NCBI GenBank assembly: GCA_026874595.1
Contig: CM049310.1
Span: 15,786,058-15,850,057, forward strand
Direction: 5' to 3'
Source of the DNA: Sipunculus nudus
Lineage: Eukaryota; Annelida; Sipuncula; Golfingiida; Sipunculidae
DNA: 64,000 bases
Positions within the stretch are counted from its first letter, which is position 1; each line of letters opens with the position of its first letter. Under the pieces are notes generated by a model. The model saw only the letters and a list, made by a program, of their open reading frames with translations. It was not told where the DNA came from and ran no database searches. Shown one piece after another: positions 46,555-58,539 of the stretch. A program made the translations under genes and the position numbers.

Positions 46555-49500
46555 ATATTTGGTCAAGCGGCTTCATATAACGGGTAAAAGAAAGTAAATG
46601 CCTACCTTAAGCCTTCAAATCAAAGTATTCTCTCAATTCAATAAAAGTTGTTTGCTCTTTCTTTACCAAAACATATCCGGTTTAGCGTATAAACTTCCGG
46701 TTCGCAGGGCCTGAATCAACTAGACGCAATACGTGGTTTCGGATTCCAATATCCATTGACCCAAGTGTTACCAATGTGTTCTCACTGTGACAGTACCGGG
46801 TCCGGGGCGATAAATTCTACATACATACACCAGGCAAGGCAGGAGTTTCCAGATAATGCTGGCGTAGCAGGTTTTCCAGCTATTTTTCAACAAAACCCCG
46901 CAATAAGACAGCAGAAGCCCTCGGCGTCTGCAGTTGTTATTTTCCCTCCATTTCAAGGGCCCGATCAGCGCTCAGCTTGGTTTGTTTTATCAAGACCTGT
47001 GGGTTCTTAGACTTATGGTTCGCTTAAAATAGCCGGGAATGCAGCGTTTATTGGGAGAACAGACCACTGGTAAGGACGGGGGCACAGAACATGGGGCCAC
47101 TGGATCCCACGTTATGTGAGCCATATGTGTTTGGCTGCCACGGGAAACTTTGTCGATGGTCAGTTCCTGCTGATAATGGTGCCCGTTGACCTGTTTCCAC
47201 CTGATTACAGAATGACTGTTTTCAACAAACTACCGATTGAAGAAAGGGGGCAACCATGTAGCGGCCCCACCAAGACTTCGTTATAAACCACCAGCTGTTC
47301 GGACGGCAACATTACTTTCACTTTTCTCTACTGACCTAGCTTAGAACATGGCTGCCTATACGCTGGATAGAGCTTATCGTAATCATAACATGTGAAACGA
47401 GCTCAATGCGCCAGGATATTTATTAAATAACACTTTGGAAACATTAAACATTGGTTTATCTCATGGCAGTGTATTACTGGGATTATAGACTGCTGACATC
47501 TGAAAACAAAATGTAAACAAAGGTATATCTTTATTGACTCATGGGGGATTTACCGCCGTGCATGTGCGTGTACTCAGAACGCATGATATATCCATTAGAA
47601 TGAATGATTGGGTTGATTCAATGGATTATAATGTTATTACATTTCTATCATGTTAGCGTACATCCAAAAACATTACGATTTCTATGATACAGGTAACATT
47701 TCACATGATGTTAATAGGACCTGTGCGATATAATCAAGAGCACCTGTCGACGTCTCCGCAAAGAATAATATTTCTTATTATTGTCTCTATATTTTTGCTT
47801 AACTGTAGCTACTTTGATACTAAGCTGGATAATTTGAATTAGACACTGCGGTGTTATGAATATCAACATTGTTGTCGGTAATTTCGTCACGACAATCGTT
47901 ATTAACATTTTCCTCTGTACTCAGCCCTAAGTTGATCGATAATCGATCACACCACCTTAGCCGATAATAGAGAGGTAGTCAGCCTCACGTTTGTCATACC
48001 AAGTGAATTGTGTGTTCAGATTAGAGAGAGAGACATCTAAATGACCTATTCCTCCGATGTTTCTTTTCAAAATGTGTTTCCTTTAATTTCCCAATTTACA
48101 GATCTTTCAGAGAGGGTAACTTGCTTGCTAATAAATTCCAACTCTGGCTTGTGCCAAAGCCATTCATTCATATTGTCAGGTTTAAATTTGTATATTCAAT
48201 ATGAGAACCTACTTCCGCAAGAACTATCATGGAGAGAGAATAGATGATCAGAACGAAAAGACCCCACGAATCTCGAGAAACGGAAAATTAACCTACATTT
48301 AGCAGCTACAGTGCGCTGTTTTGCAAAACTCTTATAGACCGGCAGGCTATAAATGATTTTGGTATGGCTTTACAAGGAACAGACTGGTACCCTGCGTTAC
48401 ATCGTGCTGCAAAATCTCTCCTCCCTACTGCGTACCTTCACGATTCTACGCTCTTTACACAGCGCTTTACCTATAGGCCTACTACGTATATAGTAAGCGC
48501 TGTATGTTTTGACCGCGTATCCTGAATCGGTACACCAGAGGGGAGCACTGTATTTTGGTCCGATCAGATAAGACCCTGTGCTGGAAGACACGACCTCTAT
48601 GTGCAAACGGTTTACCAGCCAAGCGTTTTGAGTGACAGCTCAACGCCCCGGCAACCATATGAACAGGCCACAGTCTAAGAGAGAATGACCCCGCACGTGG
48701 TTTGCACAGGTCCTTGGGCACATAGGATGCCCGGCCGGTGAGCTGTAATACAAACGAAATGTAACAACATAGGCTCCGTGCACACCTCGCTGGCTGATTT
48801 GAGTTTTGCAGACAACAGATACATGGCTACGCTAACATAGTCGTACTGCATAATCGAATCGGTCGATGATGCGAGAAGGCAGAGGGAGCAATTAAAATTC
48901 GACTGTTCTTTACAAAGTGTAACCATAAAACTGTCATCAAGCGGCCCTCGAAGCGCAGCTATGGGCGGAGCCAGGACACCTGTCGAGTGTTTGTTAATTG
49001 GCATCTGGTTAGCTGTTTGTCACATCATACGCACGTTTTTCAGCAGACAACGACCCGCCACCTGGTGTCTAAGTGTATCATAAACGGTCAAACCAGGCTG
49101 CGGGAAAATCAGTTGCTTCTTTAGAAGCGCAAGATTTCCGCTGCCTCGGGAACGTATCACGATGCAGACTTTAAGAAAATACTTGGAAAAGACTATCGCT
49201 GTTAAGCCAGCAAGAATGGAATCCACTTTTTGTCCAGTTTATCGGAATTGCACCAGCCCCTTAGAAACATATTAGGTGTTTACCCAGTCGATCTGATTCA
49301 GGGGTACCGTAATAGCTCTGGGTTCCAGTCTATATCGAGGGTTTTCACATTAGAAGGAAGGCAATATCCCTTGCGGCCATAGTTAGGAGGCTGTACCACG
49401 TAATCCATATCCAAAAACCTATCAAAGTTAAGGTTTCTTGCATACTTTGCTCGAAGCCAAAGTATTCAGATCATTAGTCAAGTCTTTTGTCAGTTCGCAG

Positions 49501-49665
49501 TCTGTTAACTCTTCTTTATTGGCCAATAATACAAATTTTTCTAAGTGCCCTTCTGTTTAACAAGGAGACTAAAGGAAATGTTTTCCTAAAAATCATAAAT
49601 AGAAAAGTGATAAATTGTAACCTTGGGGCATAGGTCGCCTGAAACCTCGAGTCGTAAAAATAAGA
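46555..49665. other. Unique stretch with GC-richer parts
   Basis: GC-richer parts at about 46770-47300 and 48400-49010 carry several short overlapping frames on the minus strand (up to 109 codons) without recognisable domains. Untranslated exon or regulatory sequence is possible but not shown. Confidence 0.4.
47933..47949. promoter_or_regulatory. 17-bp perfect palindrome of ATCGAT words
   Basis: TGATCGAT-A-ATCGATCA is a perfect inverted repeat. ATCGAT is the core bound by Cut/Onecut-type homeodomain proteins in animals, so a double site is possible. No other evidence supports function. Confidence 0.3.
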
Positions 49666-49670
49666 TTAAT

Positions 49671-49685
49671 CCCCCCCCCCCCCCC
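49671..49685. repeat. Poly-C run (15 C)
   Basis: An uninterrupted C run in AT-rich sequence. Confidence 0.9.
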
Positions 49686-49789
49686 GCCGGTCCAGGAAAA
49701 TGATATTTTTTTAAATGTCAATTGAATATATTTGGTGGACAGATAAGTAGAAAAAACTAGGGACCCATGGGTCTCGACGCTGATCTAAA

Positions 49790-49965
49790 ATTTGTCTATT
49801 TGTCTATTGAACTTTGACCTCATGACCGCTAAAGAGTTCTTGCGTCAGAGGTGGGCAATGTATAAATCAAGTATGAAATCCATATGTCAATCCAAGCTGG
49901 AGTTATCATCAGGCAACAAATGTGACGGACATACAGAAAGACGAACAGACGGACGGACAGGATGC
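49790..49965 (+). repeat. Dispersed repeat ending in GACGGACGGACAGG
   Basis: The phrase TGAACTTTGACCTCATGACC is followed at a distance by GTGACGGACATACAG and GACGGACGGACAGG. It resembles the ends of the repeats at 12.6, 50.5 and 61.3 kb. Boundaries are approximate. Confidence 0.5.
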
Positions 49966-50005
49966 TTAATATAGGGCATCTGCTTATTCAAGCGCGGCCT
50001 TAAAA

Positions 50006-50290
50006 ACACACAAGGTTTCAGGACACTTGAAATCATGGATGCGGATCTGATAGCATCAATATAATTTAGCGGTCTCAAAACAAAGAAAAAATGCATCAGA
50101 AATAGAAAAAAATACAGGTGGCACCAACAGTTTTCAGGTACTGAAGAAACCAATCATAATCAATAAACACACTGGGTTTCGGGACACTGGATAAAACTGA
50201 TATAAATGCTGTCATTTGATGGTCTGAAAAACAGAAAAAAATCATGAAATTAGAAAAAATACAGGTGGTGCCACCATTTTTTAAACTGAC
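50006..50290. repeat. Diverged tandem duplication, period 161
   Basis: ACACACAAGGTTTCAGGACA at 50006 is repeated at 50167 as ACACACTGGGTTTCGGGACA. Both units end in AGAAAAAATACAGGTGG followed by a CACCA segment. Minus-strand frames through the two units give similar peptides (for example SSVPENCWCHLYFF and VSLKNGGTTCIF), a consequence of the duplication. Confidence 0.85.
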
Positions 50291-50294
50291 AAAA

Positions 50295-50535
50295 CCAGTC
50301 ATGGCCATTATTCAAGACAAGATTCATGGCAATCCATGCATTAATTATCAAGAGACTGGAGGTTTTGATATCAAATTTTTAATTATTCTGGGGGGTACTT
50401 ACGAGCCCAACAACTCGGAGGATATAGGTCGCAGTGACCTTATTTCAGGTTTCCAAGGTCATAACGATTTGTGCCCTGCTAATGGACGGCCAGCCGACCG
50501 GACGGACGAAGCGCCATTCCTTTACCTCAGATGAC
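50295..50535 (+). repeat. Dispersed repeat related to 12050-12660
   Basis: It has ATATAGGTCGCAGTGACCT near 50430 and then AACGATTTGTGCCCTGCTAA, with GGACGGCC and CCGGACGGACGAAG at the right end. These match the left-motif and right-end blocks of the repeat at 12 kb, in the same orientation. The 96-codon frame through it is not supported as a gene. Confidence 0.6.
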
Positions 50536-50769
50536 TTTCAATCAGCTGAGCTTAAAACGACGCATTGTGTTTAAGATGTCATGATTCAATAACATTTGTT
50601 TACAGCAGGGGAATCTGCAAAACAGGTTGATTCAACCGTATCCATTTTGTACAGGGGCCGACTAAGGAAAAAACAGGACTTGGAAATATGAGTAAAGGCG
50701 GTTTAAAGACAGCTATTCACCTACATTTTATAGAGTTTATGTGATTTCTGACTTACTCCGCGTACATAT

Positions 50770-51150
50770 TCATTAACTTTCGGTAATTTCGGTTAAGAAA
50801 CGTTCATATAACGTCTCTGTGACGGATGTACGAGCTTGTTTATCTACAAGCTGTAAATAAATACAACTGTGTTGACAAACGTAAAATCCATTTAACCTAA
50901 GGTGGTTTTTGGTCATGTTCGGAAGGTTAAAGGTGGCTAGTTGCAAAACGCCTTTGCAAGACTCTGAATCGTCTGACTTGCCACTAGATGTCCAGATGGA
51001 TTATATTCCCCCCAAGTGTTATAAACACGTAAAAATAAACCTCTGTGTGGTAAAATTGGCGTGTTTGGCTTATTTTTTTTTATATAAAAGGTTCAAGGGA
51101 TTATCTTTAGTTAAAAGGCTTCAGATATCGGAACAAGCCCCTTTTAGATT
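50770..51150 (+). repeat. Dispersed repeat E, copy 2
   Basis: Counterpart of 38930-39320 in the same orientation. It contains GTGACGGATGTACGAGCTTG, TTTAACCTAAGGTGGT, GCCACTAGATG and AAGGGATTATCTTTAGTT in the same order as the first copy. A 110-codon frame (50909-51241) runs through it; its start is not conserved in the other copy. Confidence 0.75.
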
Positions 51151-51154
51151 ATAC

Positions 51155-53700
51155 CATAATCTCACAAGCACCAAGATTTTGTTGATAGAATGCGTCTACC
51201 TGGAATCTCCCCATTCTGCAAATCTCTCAGTCCGCTCCTGATCTCGCGTTTACATTACTTTATTTTGGTGAAGTAACTATTTACAGTTGTTGTATATTAT
51301 CTGCAAAAAATGTTATGATTAAGTGTAAAAAATACTTTCTGATGACTTGAAATTTTGTACAAGGCAGTGACTATTAAGGAAAATCATGAGGCTTTATCAT
51401 TATGTTTGTATTCATTACTGGGCCAAAATCATGTGATGAAAAACCAACTCTTCGATGTTTGAATGTCATTCATTTTCAAACTTAAATAATTATTTATATA
51501 ATGCTCATTATATGCATTAAATCACATCTATAGTCATATTATCCAATTTGTTGCCTTTTGTTTACATTACTGAGAACACTGCAACAACAGTCAAAGAAAA
51601 CAGGCCTATGGGTTAAAACTGTTATGTCATAGAAAATTTGTAATTAGTAGATTGCATCTTTCAACATTTAAGTCAAACACTTAACCTGGGGACAACATTC
51701 ATGAAAAAGTGACAAATTCTCTTTAAGGCTTGTAAAAAAAACATCTGATTCATTTGATAATTATATCCTTTTTTAGTGGGACCAAATTCAGGATGTGTGT
51801 ACGAGATGCATTCAGATAGAGGACAAACTACAAGTTGTAGAATTACTTGTGCTAATTTTGTATTTTACTTCAAAACATAAAGTCAAGTCATGGCATGGAT
51901 ACTTATGTAAGTGACGATAGGACTAACATTCGCTGTACAATATTGCATTTGCCATCCGGTTCGAAAAAAAACAGGCAGTTACCTTGCCCACTATTGACTT
52001 TTGCGCTGGCTCAGTTTCGCCTACATGTTTCGCCTGGTGGTTTCAGGAGAAAGGTCCTCTGGATATTGGCTGATCGTAAGGCCAATGGAAAGTGTTTTTA
52101 TGTCACGGAATAAGCAAATCTTACCTGCCACAAGAGATATTCATTAAAAATGTATAAAAGCAACAATGGTTAAGTTTTTACACGCTGAGAGTCACACTCA
52201 GAAGAATTCCTCCGTGCCGTGCTGTGCCGTCCGTCGGCGTCATGCTTTGTGACAGTGCTCTCCCCCATATCGTTCGTCTCCTGGGGGTTTGTTCCAGTTT
52301 GATCGATGTGATTGCGCTGGGCGACTGTTATTCTAATGAAATGCTTTTATTCTGAAATCGAACCTGCTTTATTCTGCCAACATCGGGTCTGTAAAGAGTA
52401 GAATATTTAATCAGCCCTTCGTCAGACCAACTAACTAATGTAAATATATTTTCCGAACTTTCTTTGTGGTATGGATTCGGTTTTATAATAATGCAAGGAT
52501 TTCTAATATAACGAGCGTTTACATATTACCTATTCAACAGTAAAATCATCATAATCCTCATATACAAATACCAATGGCTTTCCTTTGATTTAAGAAAAAA
52601 CTTGAAATAACACTCATCGACCATGGTATCACCTCACCATAAATTGCCCGTAAAAGGAAGCAAATGATTTATATATCTTCATTTTTTTCTGCGAAATAGC
52701 CATTTACCAATAATATGAGTTCTCATTTATTTATGTTGTCAATGGGTGGTCAAACACAGTATTTCGTGCACACAATAGATTAGGGAGTGCTTTAGGAATT
52801 AGATCGTACATGTGATTTCTTCCAGAAGAAATGATAGCTCAGGGATAAATTTAAAGTGAGAATCTGAATTATCGTTTCGTCCTTCATTACTTTGTCCCAA
52901 GTTGTTCAAATGTTAGGTTTATAGTTTATCAGTAAAAGCTGAAAATAAATGGCTCCATTTTTTTTTACACCACAACCCAACCCCTCCTCCACGTTTAAGT
53001 CATTGGCACTTTGCTTGGCATAACAATTTTTTCACCGTTAATTATCATCCTTATATTATCCACTACCTAATGTTCTAATTGGGGAACAGATGGAATTGAA
53101 ATGAGACCAAGCCAATAAATAACATCCTTATATAGACTGGAGCCAATCTACAACACATTACCGTTGAGCATATCTGAAACACCGTGCTGTTAGAGAACTA
53201 TAATTTACGGCATGTTGCCATGGGTGACGATCTACACACGTTAATCCATGGCAGGAACCGGAAATGCACCAAACCGTTTAAAAGTAACAATGTATTTATA
53301 GTGCCTGTTTTCTGTATTATGTATTAATAACAATGAGGTAATAAATAAGTATTTTACATTTATATTTAAAATGAATTGACGGCTGCGGTCCCCATGGTGT
53401 CATGAATCAATCAATGAAGTCACTAATGGACTCTAGTTTAAAATTTAGTAGCGTTATTATTAGCCCCACGAACATGGGCAGCGGTCATATTGCAGGGTAT
53501 TGGACATGACTTATAAATACTATGAGTTGGCGTCCTGTGTCCTTCTGATGTTCAAAAATCCGAAATCTGTTGAATACTATTGTTCTCACTGAGAGGGAAA
53601 ATATTAGTAAATATCACCGACCTAGGTTCGATGACTGGTCATTGCGAAATATCTGTAAAGTTTACGCAACTTTTGGTTATACATATTATCATGAATATTT
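51155..53700. other. Unique stretch
   Basis: No gene. It is AT-rich, with a short GC-richer patch near 52190-52330 (TGCCGTGCTGTGCCGTCCG repetition). Confidence 0.45.
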
Positions 53701-53708
53701 TTTTTATT

Positions 53709-53885
53709 GGGGGGGGGGGGGGCTGGGGCCAACTGAGCGGTAAAACGACAGGCTCTCTCCACTGGTGACCCGGGTTCGATCGAAGGTGCTGCCATGAGAG
53801 CGGGTTGTTATGGCCCGTCCATGGTCGGTGGTTCTCACCGGGTTATCCGGCTTCCTCCGCCTCTCTCACTACGATCAATCAACTT
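53709..53885 (+). mobile_element. tRNA-derived SINE, family B, copy 2
   Basis: After a 14-base poly-G run come an A-box-like GCCAACTGAGCGG, TAAAACGACAGGCTCTCT, a perfect B box (GGGTTCGATC, 53772-53781), ATGAGAGCGGGTTG, and a GGCTTCCTCCGCC segment. This copy keeps both promoter boxes and is the better reference for the family than the copy at 7057. The 3' boundary is approximate. Confidence 0.8.
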
Positions 53886-54089
53886 CTATTTTCGCCTTAA
53901 ATATCTTAAGGTATACCGACTCAATCTGTCGACCTTTGTCGTTGCTGAATGAGCCAATGCGGGCCGAATTTTCCGGAGACCTGATTGGCTTGAGCGCCGG
54001 CTTCCCTTTCAGTCTGTCATGACTATGTTTTTTTGTGGGTTTTTTTAATGGAGGTAACCGCCCACATTTTTAATGCTTGCTTAACTAGT

Positions 54090-54335
54090 ACTATGTACAC
54101 CTGCAGAGTTCCATTCCGGTTTCGGACTACGTGACAGGGGCTTATACCCGGTTATCCTTGTGTCAACCAAGCTCGGTGTACCACTCCTGCGGGTCCTTGG
54201 TGTGTAACAGTATTATCCCCATTGCTGGGTCATAACACCGTTTGTGGTTTAACATGACTGTTGTGAACAGTGCTTCTATTAAGCCTGCAGAGCGCTCACC
54301 CTGGGTGGGGGCCGACCGTGAAAAATCTCACTGGT
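54090..54335 (-). mobile_element. SINE family A, 5'-truncated copy
   Basis: Matches the 3' two-thirds of the copy at 31449-31783 in the same orientation: CTGCAGAGTTCCATTCCGG, TTCGGACTACGTGACAG, CCCCATTGCTGGGTCAT, GCTCACCCTGGG and GACCGTGAA. The tRNA-like head is absent, as expected for 5' truncation. Confidence 0.82.
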
Positions 54336-54358
54336 ATCATGACTATGTTTGCAACAAA

Positions 54359-54491
54359 AGTGGTATATAGAAATGAACAGAATAAAACATACTATTTTAT
54401 TGATTATTTGGTTCTTTCTTTTTTAGTGGTATATAGAACTGAACAGAATTAAACATACTATTTTTATTGATTATTTGGTTCTTCCTTTATT
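54359..54491. repeat. 66-bp tandem duplication
   Basis: AGTGGTATATAGAA begins at 54359 and at 54425. Both copies continue GAACAGAAT.AAACATACTA and end TTATTTGGTTCTT. High identity. Confidence 0.93.
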
Positions 54492-54611
54492 TATTTATTA
54501 TTATTATTGTTCTTGTTATTATTATAATCTTCTTATTATTATATTATACGTATTATTAGTATTAATTTTAATAATAATTGTATTATTAATGTTGCTATTA
54601 TTATTATTTAA

Positions 54612-54658
<47 letters not shown>

Positions 54659-54735
54659 AGAATTGTATTAGTAATGTTATTATAAATGTTTTTATTATTA
54701 TTATTATTATTATTATCATCATCATCATCACAAAA
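54492..54735. repeat. Compound trinucleotide tract with (TAG)15
   Basis: TTA/TTATTA-rich sequence flanks a pure (TAG)15 run (54612-54656) and ends in (ATT)n(ATC)n (about 54690-54731). Open frames across it encode only Ser, Ile or Asn runs. Confidence 0.95.
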
Positions 54736-54739
54736 TAAG

Positions 54740-55785
54740 CAAAAGACTTGTATTAATGCTTAACAAGTTCTAAACTCTTAATGCCGTTATTGTATTTGTT
54801 AATACAATAAAGATTAATAAGAAAATCACTGTTCATCAGTTCAAGACAATAATGATGAGATATCAACTCATGGAACCGATTTCTGTCAATGCCATTGTCT
54901 GTCGTCACGTGCGACCCGACCCGCTGTACCCTGTACCTGTACTTTCTTATTTTAAGCCAGAAAATATAAATTTTGCAACTGAAGGAAAAGGAGCCTTACT
55001 TTCACTAGGACCGTTAAATCATGGTTTTAACAGAAATACAGACTGAAAAAAATTGTGGAGTGATTTTAACTACAAAAAGTAACCCTCCCTGACAGGTTTT
55101 AAGTAGTGTTAAGTTGCCTGATATACTTTATATGAAAGCACAATTAAATCACATATCAGATTACTTTGGTTGCTAGGATACCAAGTAGTCACGACCTCGG
55201 TATTACCAATACATCTGACATATAAGGATATAATTGACGAGAATAGGTATTTTACTTTGCCCATGCGGTTGCTTTAAGATACTTTTAAATATGCAATAAG
55301 AAATGTGAGAGGACCGACTGTACACAAGGACATAGGCATCTGCTTTATTATTATTATTTTTATTAATAACAGTAATAATAATAATAAAAATATCATTTAA
55401 ATTAATAAAAGCAATAATAAAAGTAAATAGTTTTTAAATATAGCGCCAAATATCTGATAATCAACCTCAGAGGGCAAAAACATACCCGCACACACATATG
55501 CCCACACACAGAGCAAAAAAGACTTAAAAGAATTTTTCTCTCTCACTATTGTAATATAAATACCCGGCATGATAATCAGATAAAAAATAACCAAAATGCC
55601 TCTCTGATTAGGTTTATTTTAAAACGGGTAAGATAAGGATATTTTCTGAGTTTAGTTGGTTGTGAATTTAAGACCTTGGGGCCTATGAACCTTGAGGAAC
55701 GTACACCGACGCTCATCATATGATTGCCATACATAGTAATCATAAAATTATTAAGTCAAAAGTTGAGTAAAAAATAATTTATAGA
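54740..55785. other. AT-rich stretch
   Basis: No gene. An AATAAT/ATTATT-rich patch lies at 55343-55395. Confidence 0.5.
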
Positions 55786-55786
55786 T

Positions 55787-55959
55787 CAGATGCGGATCCG
55801 CGGAGGGGTAGAGAATTTAATGCACAACTGACAACTCTTTTGCTTTGTTTTCCTAATTTTTTGTCAAACCCCCTTCCTAGAGTTTCAGACTTTTCTTGGG
55901 CGATAGTTGATCAGTATATACGGGAAACCCCTTTCTTCCGAAATCCTGGATCCGCCCCT
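55787..55959. mobile_element. Short TIR element, GGATCCGCCCC family, copy 2 (decayed)
   Basis: Left end CAGATGCGGATCCG and right end CCTGGATCCGCCCCTT, with CCCTTTCTTCCGAAAT before the right end matching CCCTTTTCCCAAAT in the other copies. No clear target duplication. Diverged from copies at 35355 and 56249. Confidence 0.65.
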
Positions 55960-56248
55960 TAAACAGAAGATCATTCTCACATCTTCCTCACATTTGAAAA
56001 ATTAGTCAAATTCCGCATTTCTCTTACAATTAATGTCTTTGTGACGCTGTGAAAACGAGTTCTCACAAGAGATGAACTTTATTTGGAAAAAGTATGGCTT
56101 TGAGGAGATATATATATAAGATGTTTATCAGTATGTCATCTCATATTTACAATCCAGTTTTGGGTAAATGCTTTTTCCAATTCAAATCTCGCTAATTCTC
56201 TGCCTTTAATATAGTGACGAAACTGACATTCGACCTGAAAACAAATAG

Positions 56249-56469
56249 CAAAAGCGGATCCAAAAGAGGAGGGTCCAGGATGTCCCCCCTCCCCCCCCCC
56301 CCCGTTTTTTTTTTGTTTGTTTTTGTTGTTGTTTTTTTTTTTTTTTTGCTGCAGCAAACTTTTTTAGAGTTTTAGACTAATTTTAGCGGCCGGACCCCCC
56401 GTTTCGGGTTATGTCATTAATCCTCCAGGGTTGGACCCCTCCTTTTCCCAAATCCTAGATCCGCCCCTG
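56249..56469. mobile_element. Short TIR element, GGATCCGCCCC family, copy 3
   Basis: Left end CAAAAGCGGATCC and right end CCTAGATCCGCCCCTG. AATAG directly flanks both sides, giving a 5-bp target duplication. Interior blocks TTTAGAGTTTTAGAC and TTGGACCCCTCCTTTTCC match copies 1 and 2. A poly-C/poly-T expansion (56291-56347) sits near the left end. Confidence 0.8.
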
Positions 56470-56479
56470 AATAGAAACA

Positions 56480-58535
56480 AGTAACGAGTTTGTGTTATTC
56501 TAAGGTGGTCTGGCACCTGTGTTCGTGGGCGGGTTTTTGTGTGTTCCCTTTCTCATTTCACTTGATAACAATGGATTTTCACCAGGTTGACCTTGTAAAA
56601 GTCACCGCATATGTCATAATTACCGAACACTGACCTGAGCTTATATTCCTCTCCTTTAACTACGCGGAGTTCGCTTGATCGAACGTTCGATCATGCTCAA
56701 TAGAAACACTACAGACAGGGCTTATAACATAAAAAGCCGTACTAAGTAACATTCTTGCATCCTGATCAAGTGCGTTTATCCTATCTATTGCCCTGGATTC
56801 GAAAAACATCCAGTCTAAGTCGAACTAAATGGGTTACAGAAGTGATGGGGGGCTTGCATGTCTGGCCAAAATTTAGCTGCTATATTCTTGGGACACTGCT
56901 GAAGAGAAGACGGCCGGGCCTCCTGGCCTTTTATCGCGGTAAGGCCAGCAAGGGGACCAAGTATGCTTCATTTGAGCCGAGCCATCTAACAAAAAGTAGA
57001 TCAAAGGCAAGCATGAGCAATCAAAATTGTTCTGCAAGGCTCTACATTAATAATATTGGTCCGGATATGGACAGGCTGATAGAATGACAAGTCTGCCTGA
57101 CAGCTCGGCCACATGAAAGACACACCTCCAAAGACCGACTTTGCGTTACATTAGAATATTGCGGTGGTGCTGAGGCATTCAGCTAAAACTCAATGAAACG
57201 TCTCTGTCACAGTATCATTTCGTCTTCGTGAACGTTGACAACTGTATCATGACTTTGCATAGAGTGTCTTATACCATAAATAACAATACCATTCCTGAAA
57301 TGAATATTAATTATATGCAAACACAAATATATAACGCTTATGATATTTTATTGTATGGCTCGCGTGATACCGGTATTAACACATCCCCTGATATTTAGTG
57401 ATATTTTCCGATAATTAATCGCCGAACCCCGAATTATAATACAATAATTACAATACAATATGAGTGAATAGTTAACTGTTGCGAAGAAACATATCCGTCC
57501 CTACTCAGTTCATTTCTTGATACATATTAAGCTGCCACTTCTAGATAGTGGACGGAGTCAGTATTCATATACAAACATACAGAAATAAGAAACACTTAAC
57601 CTGTGAAATGCAGCTTTGAAATACTTCTCTTTGCGTCACTGTTTCTTTGAGCCCGAGATCATTATTGTAATATGAAATATTAACCATCGTAGAAAGTACT
57701 TGCAGCAAATAATACCGATGCATTTCTTTGCACTTATAGATGTTAGATTAGCGTTTCATATTATTTCAATAAATGTTGTACATGTATAAAATATTATCCA
57801 TTATATAACAATTTTAACATAAAACAGATTTTTTCTCATTTTACTGCTAGAGTTACGGTATATGTTCTGTCTTTTTATGACTGTGTACTGTTTAGGCTGT
57901 TGAGGTGAAGCATTGGACATTAAAATCTTTTATATTGTAACTTATGTTTCTGGAATTTTAGTTCATACGGCCGATAATACAGTATGAATTATATAAATGT
58001 AAATAATAAAGCGTTATAACACAATATCAGTACTACTTACAAGTCTAGTACATGTATATAATTAATATTTTTCATAATATCTGTCTTATGTCAGATATCT
58101 GAGAGAGACATGTACCTGTTATAATTATCAGTAAAACCAGTAAATAACAGGAAAACAAGCAACGACATTACAGGATTAATTTGAAAAATGGAAAATGTCA
58201 AAATGTATTCGCGACGTATTCTATCAACTCTACCTTACGAAATAACCATCAACGTCGTCCTGGAATCACTTACTTCTTCCAAACGGTTTCCAAAACTGCA
58301 CAAACAAAATTTATTGAAGATGAGGTTGATATAAGAAGCTAAAACTACATTTGTTTTTTATAAAGACCATGATTCACCAGCCACCAAATGAAAAGTCCTT
58401 GACGCTAAAGTGATAGTTCAGGGATTACAATGGCATTAATGACACCCACAGTATAACATTAGTCCTCCTCAAGAGTCTACAAAAGCGAAATGCAATATAC
58501 AAATCTGGCCTACACGGATAACGGTATTTAAAGCC
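56480..58535. other. Unique stretch
   Basis: A plus-strand open frame (56755-57087) of up to 110 codons has no recognisable domain. The rest is AT-rich. Confidence 0.45.
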
Positions 58536-58539
58536 TGTT

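Noticed and set aside
46227-46580. Open frame ending in a proline run
   Set aside because: The run is the 28-base poly-C tract, and the rest has no recognisable feature.
54475-54738. Poly-serine/isoleucine and asparagine-rich frames
   Set aside because: They are translations of (TAG)15 and TTA/ATT trinucleotide repeats.
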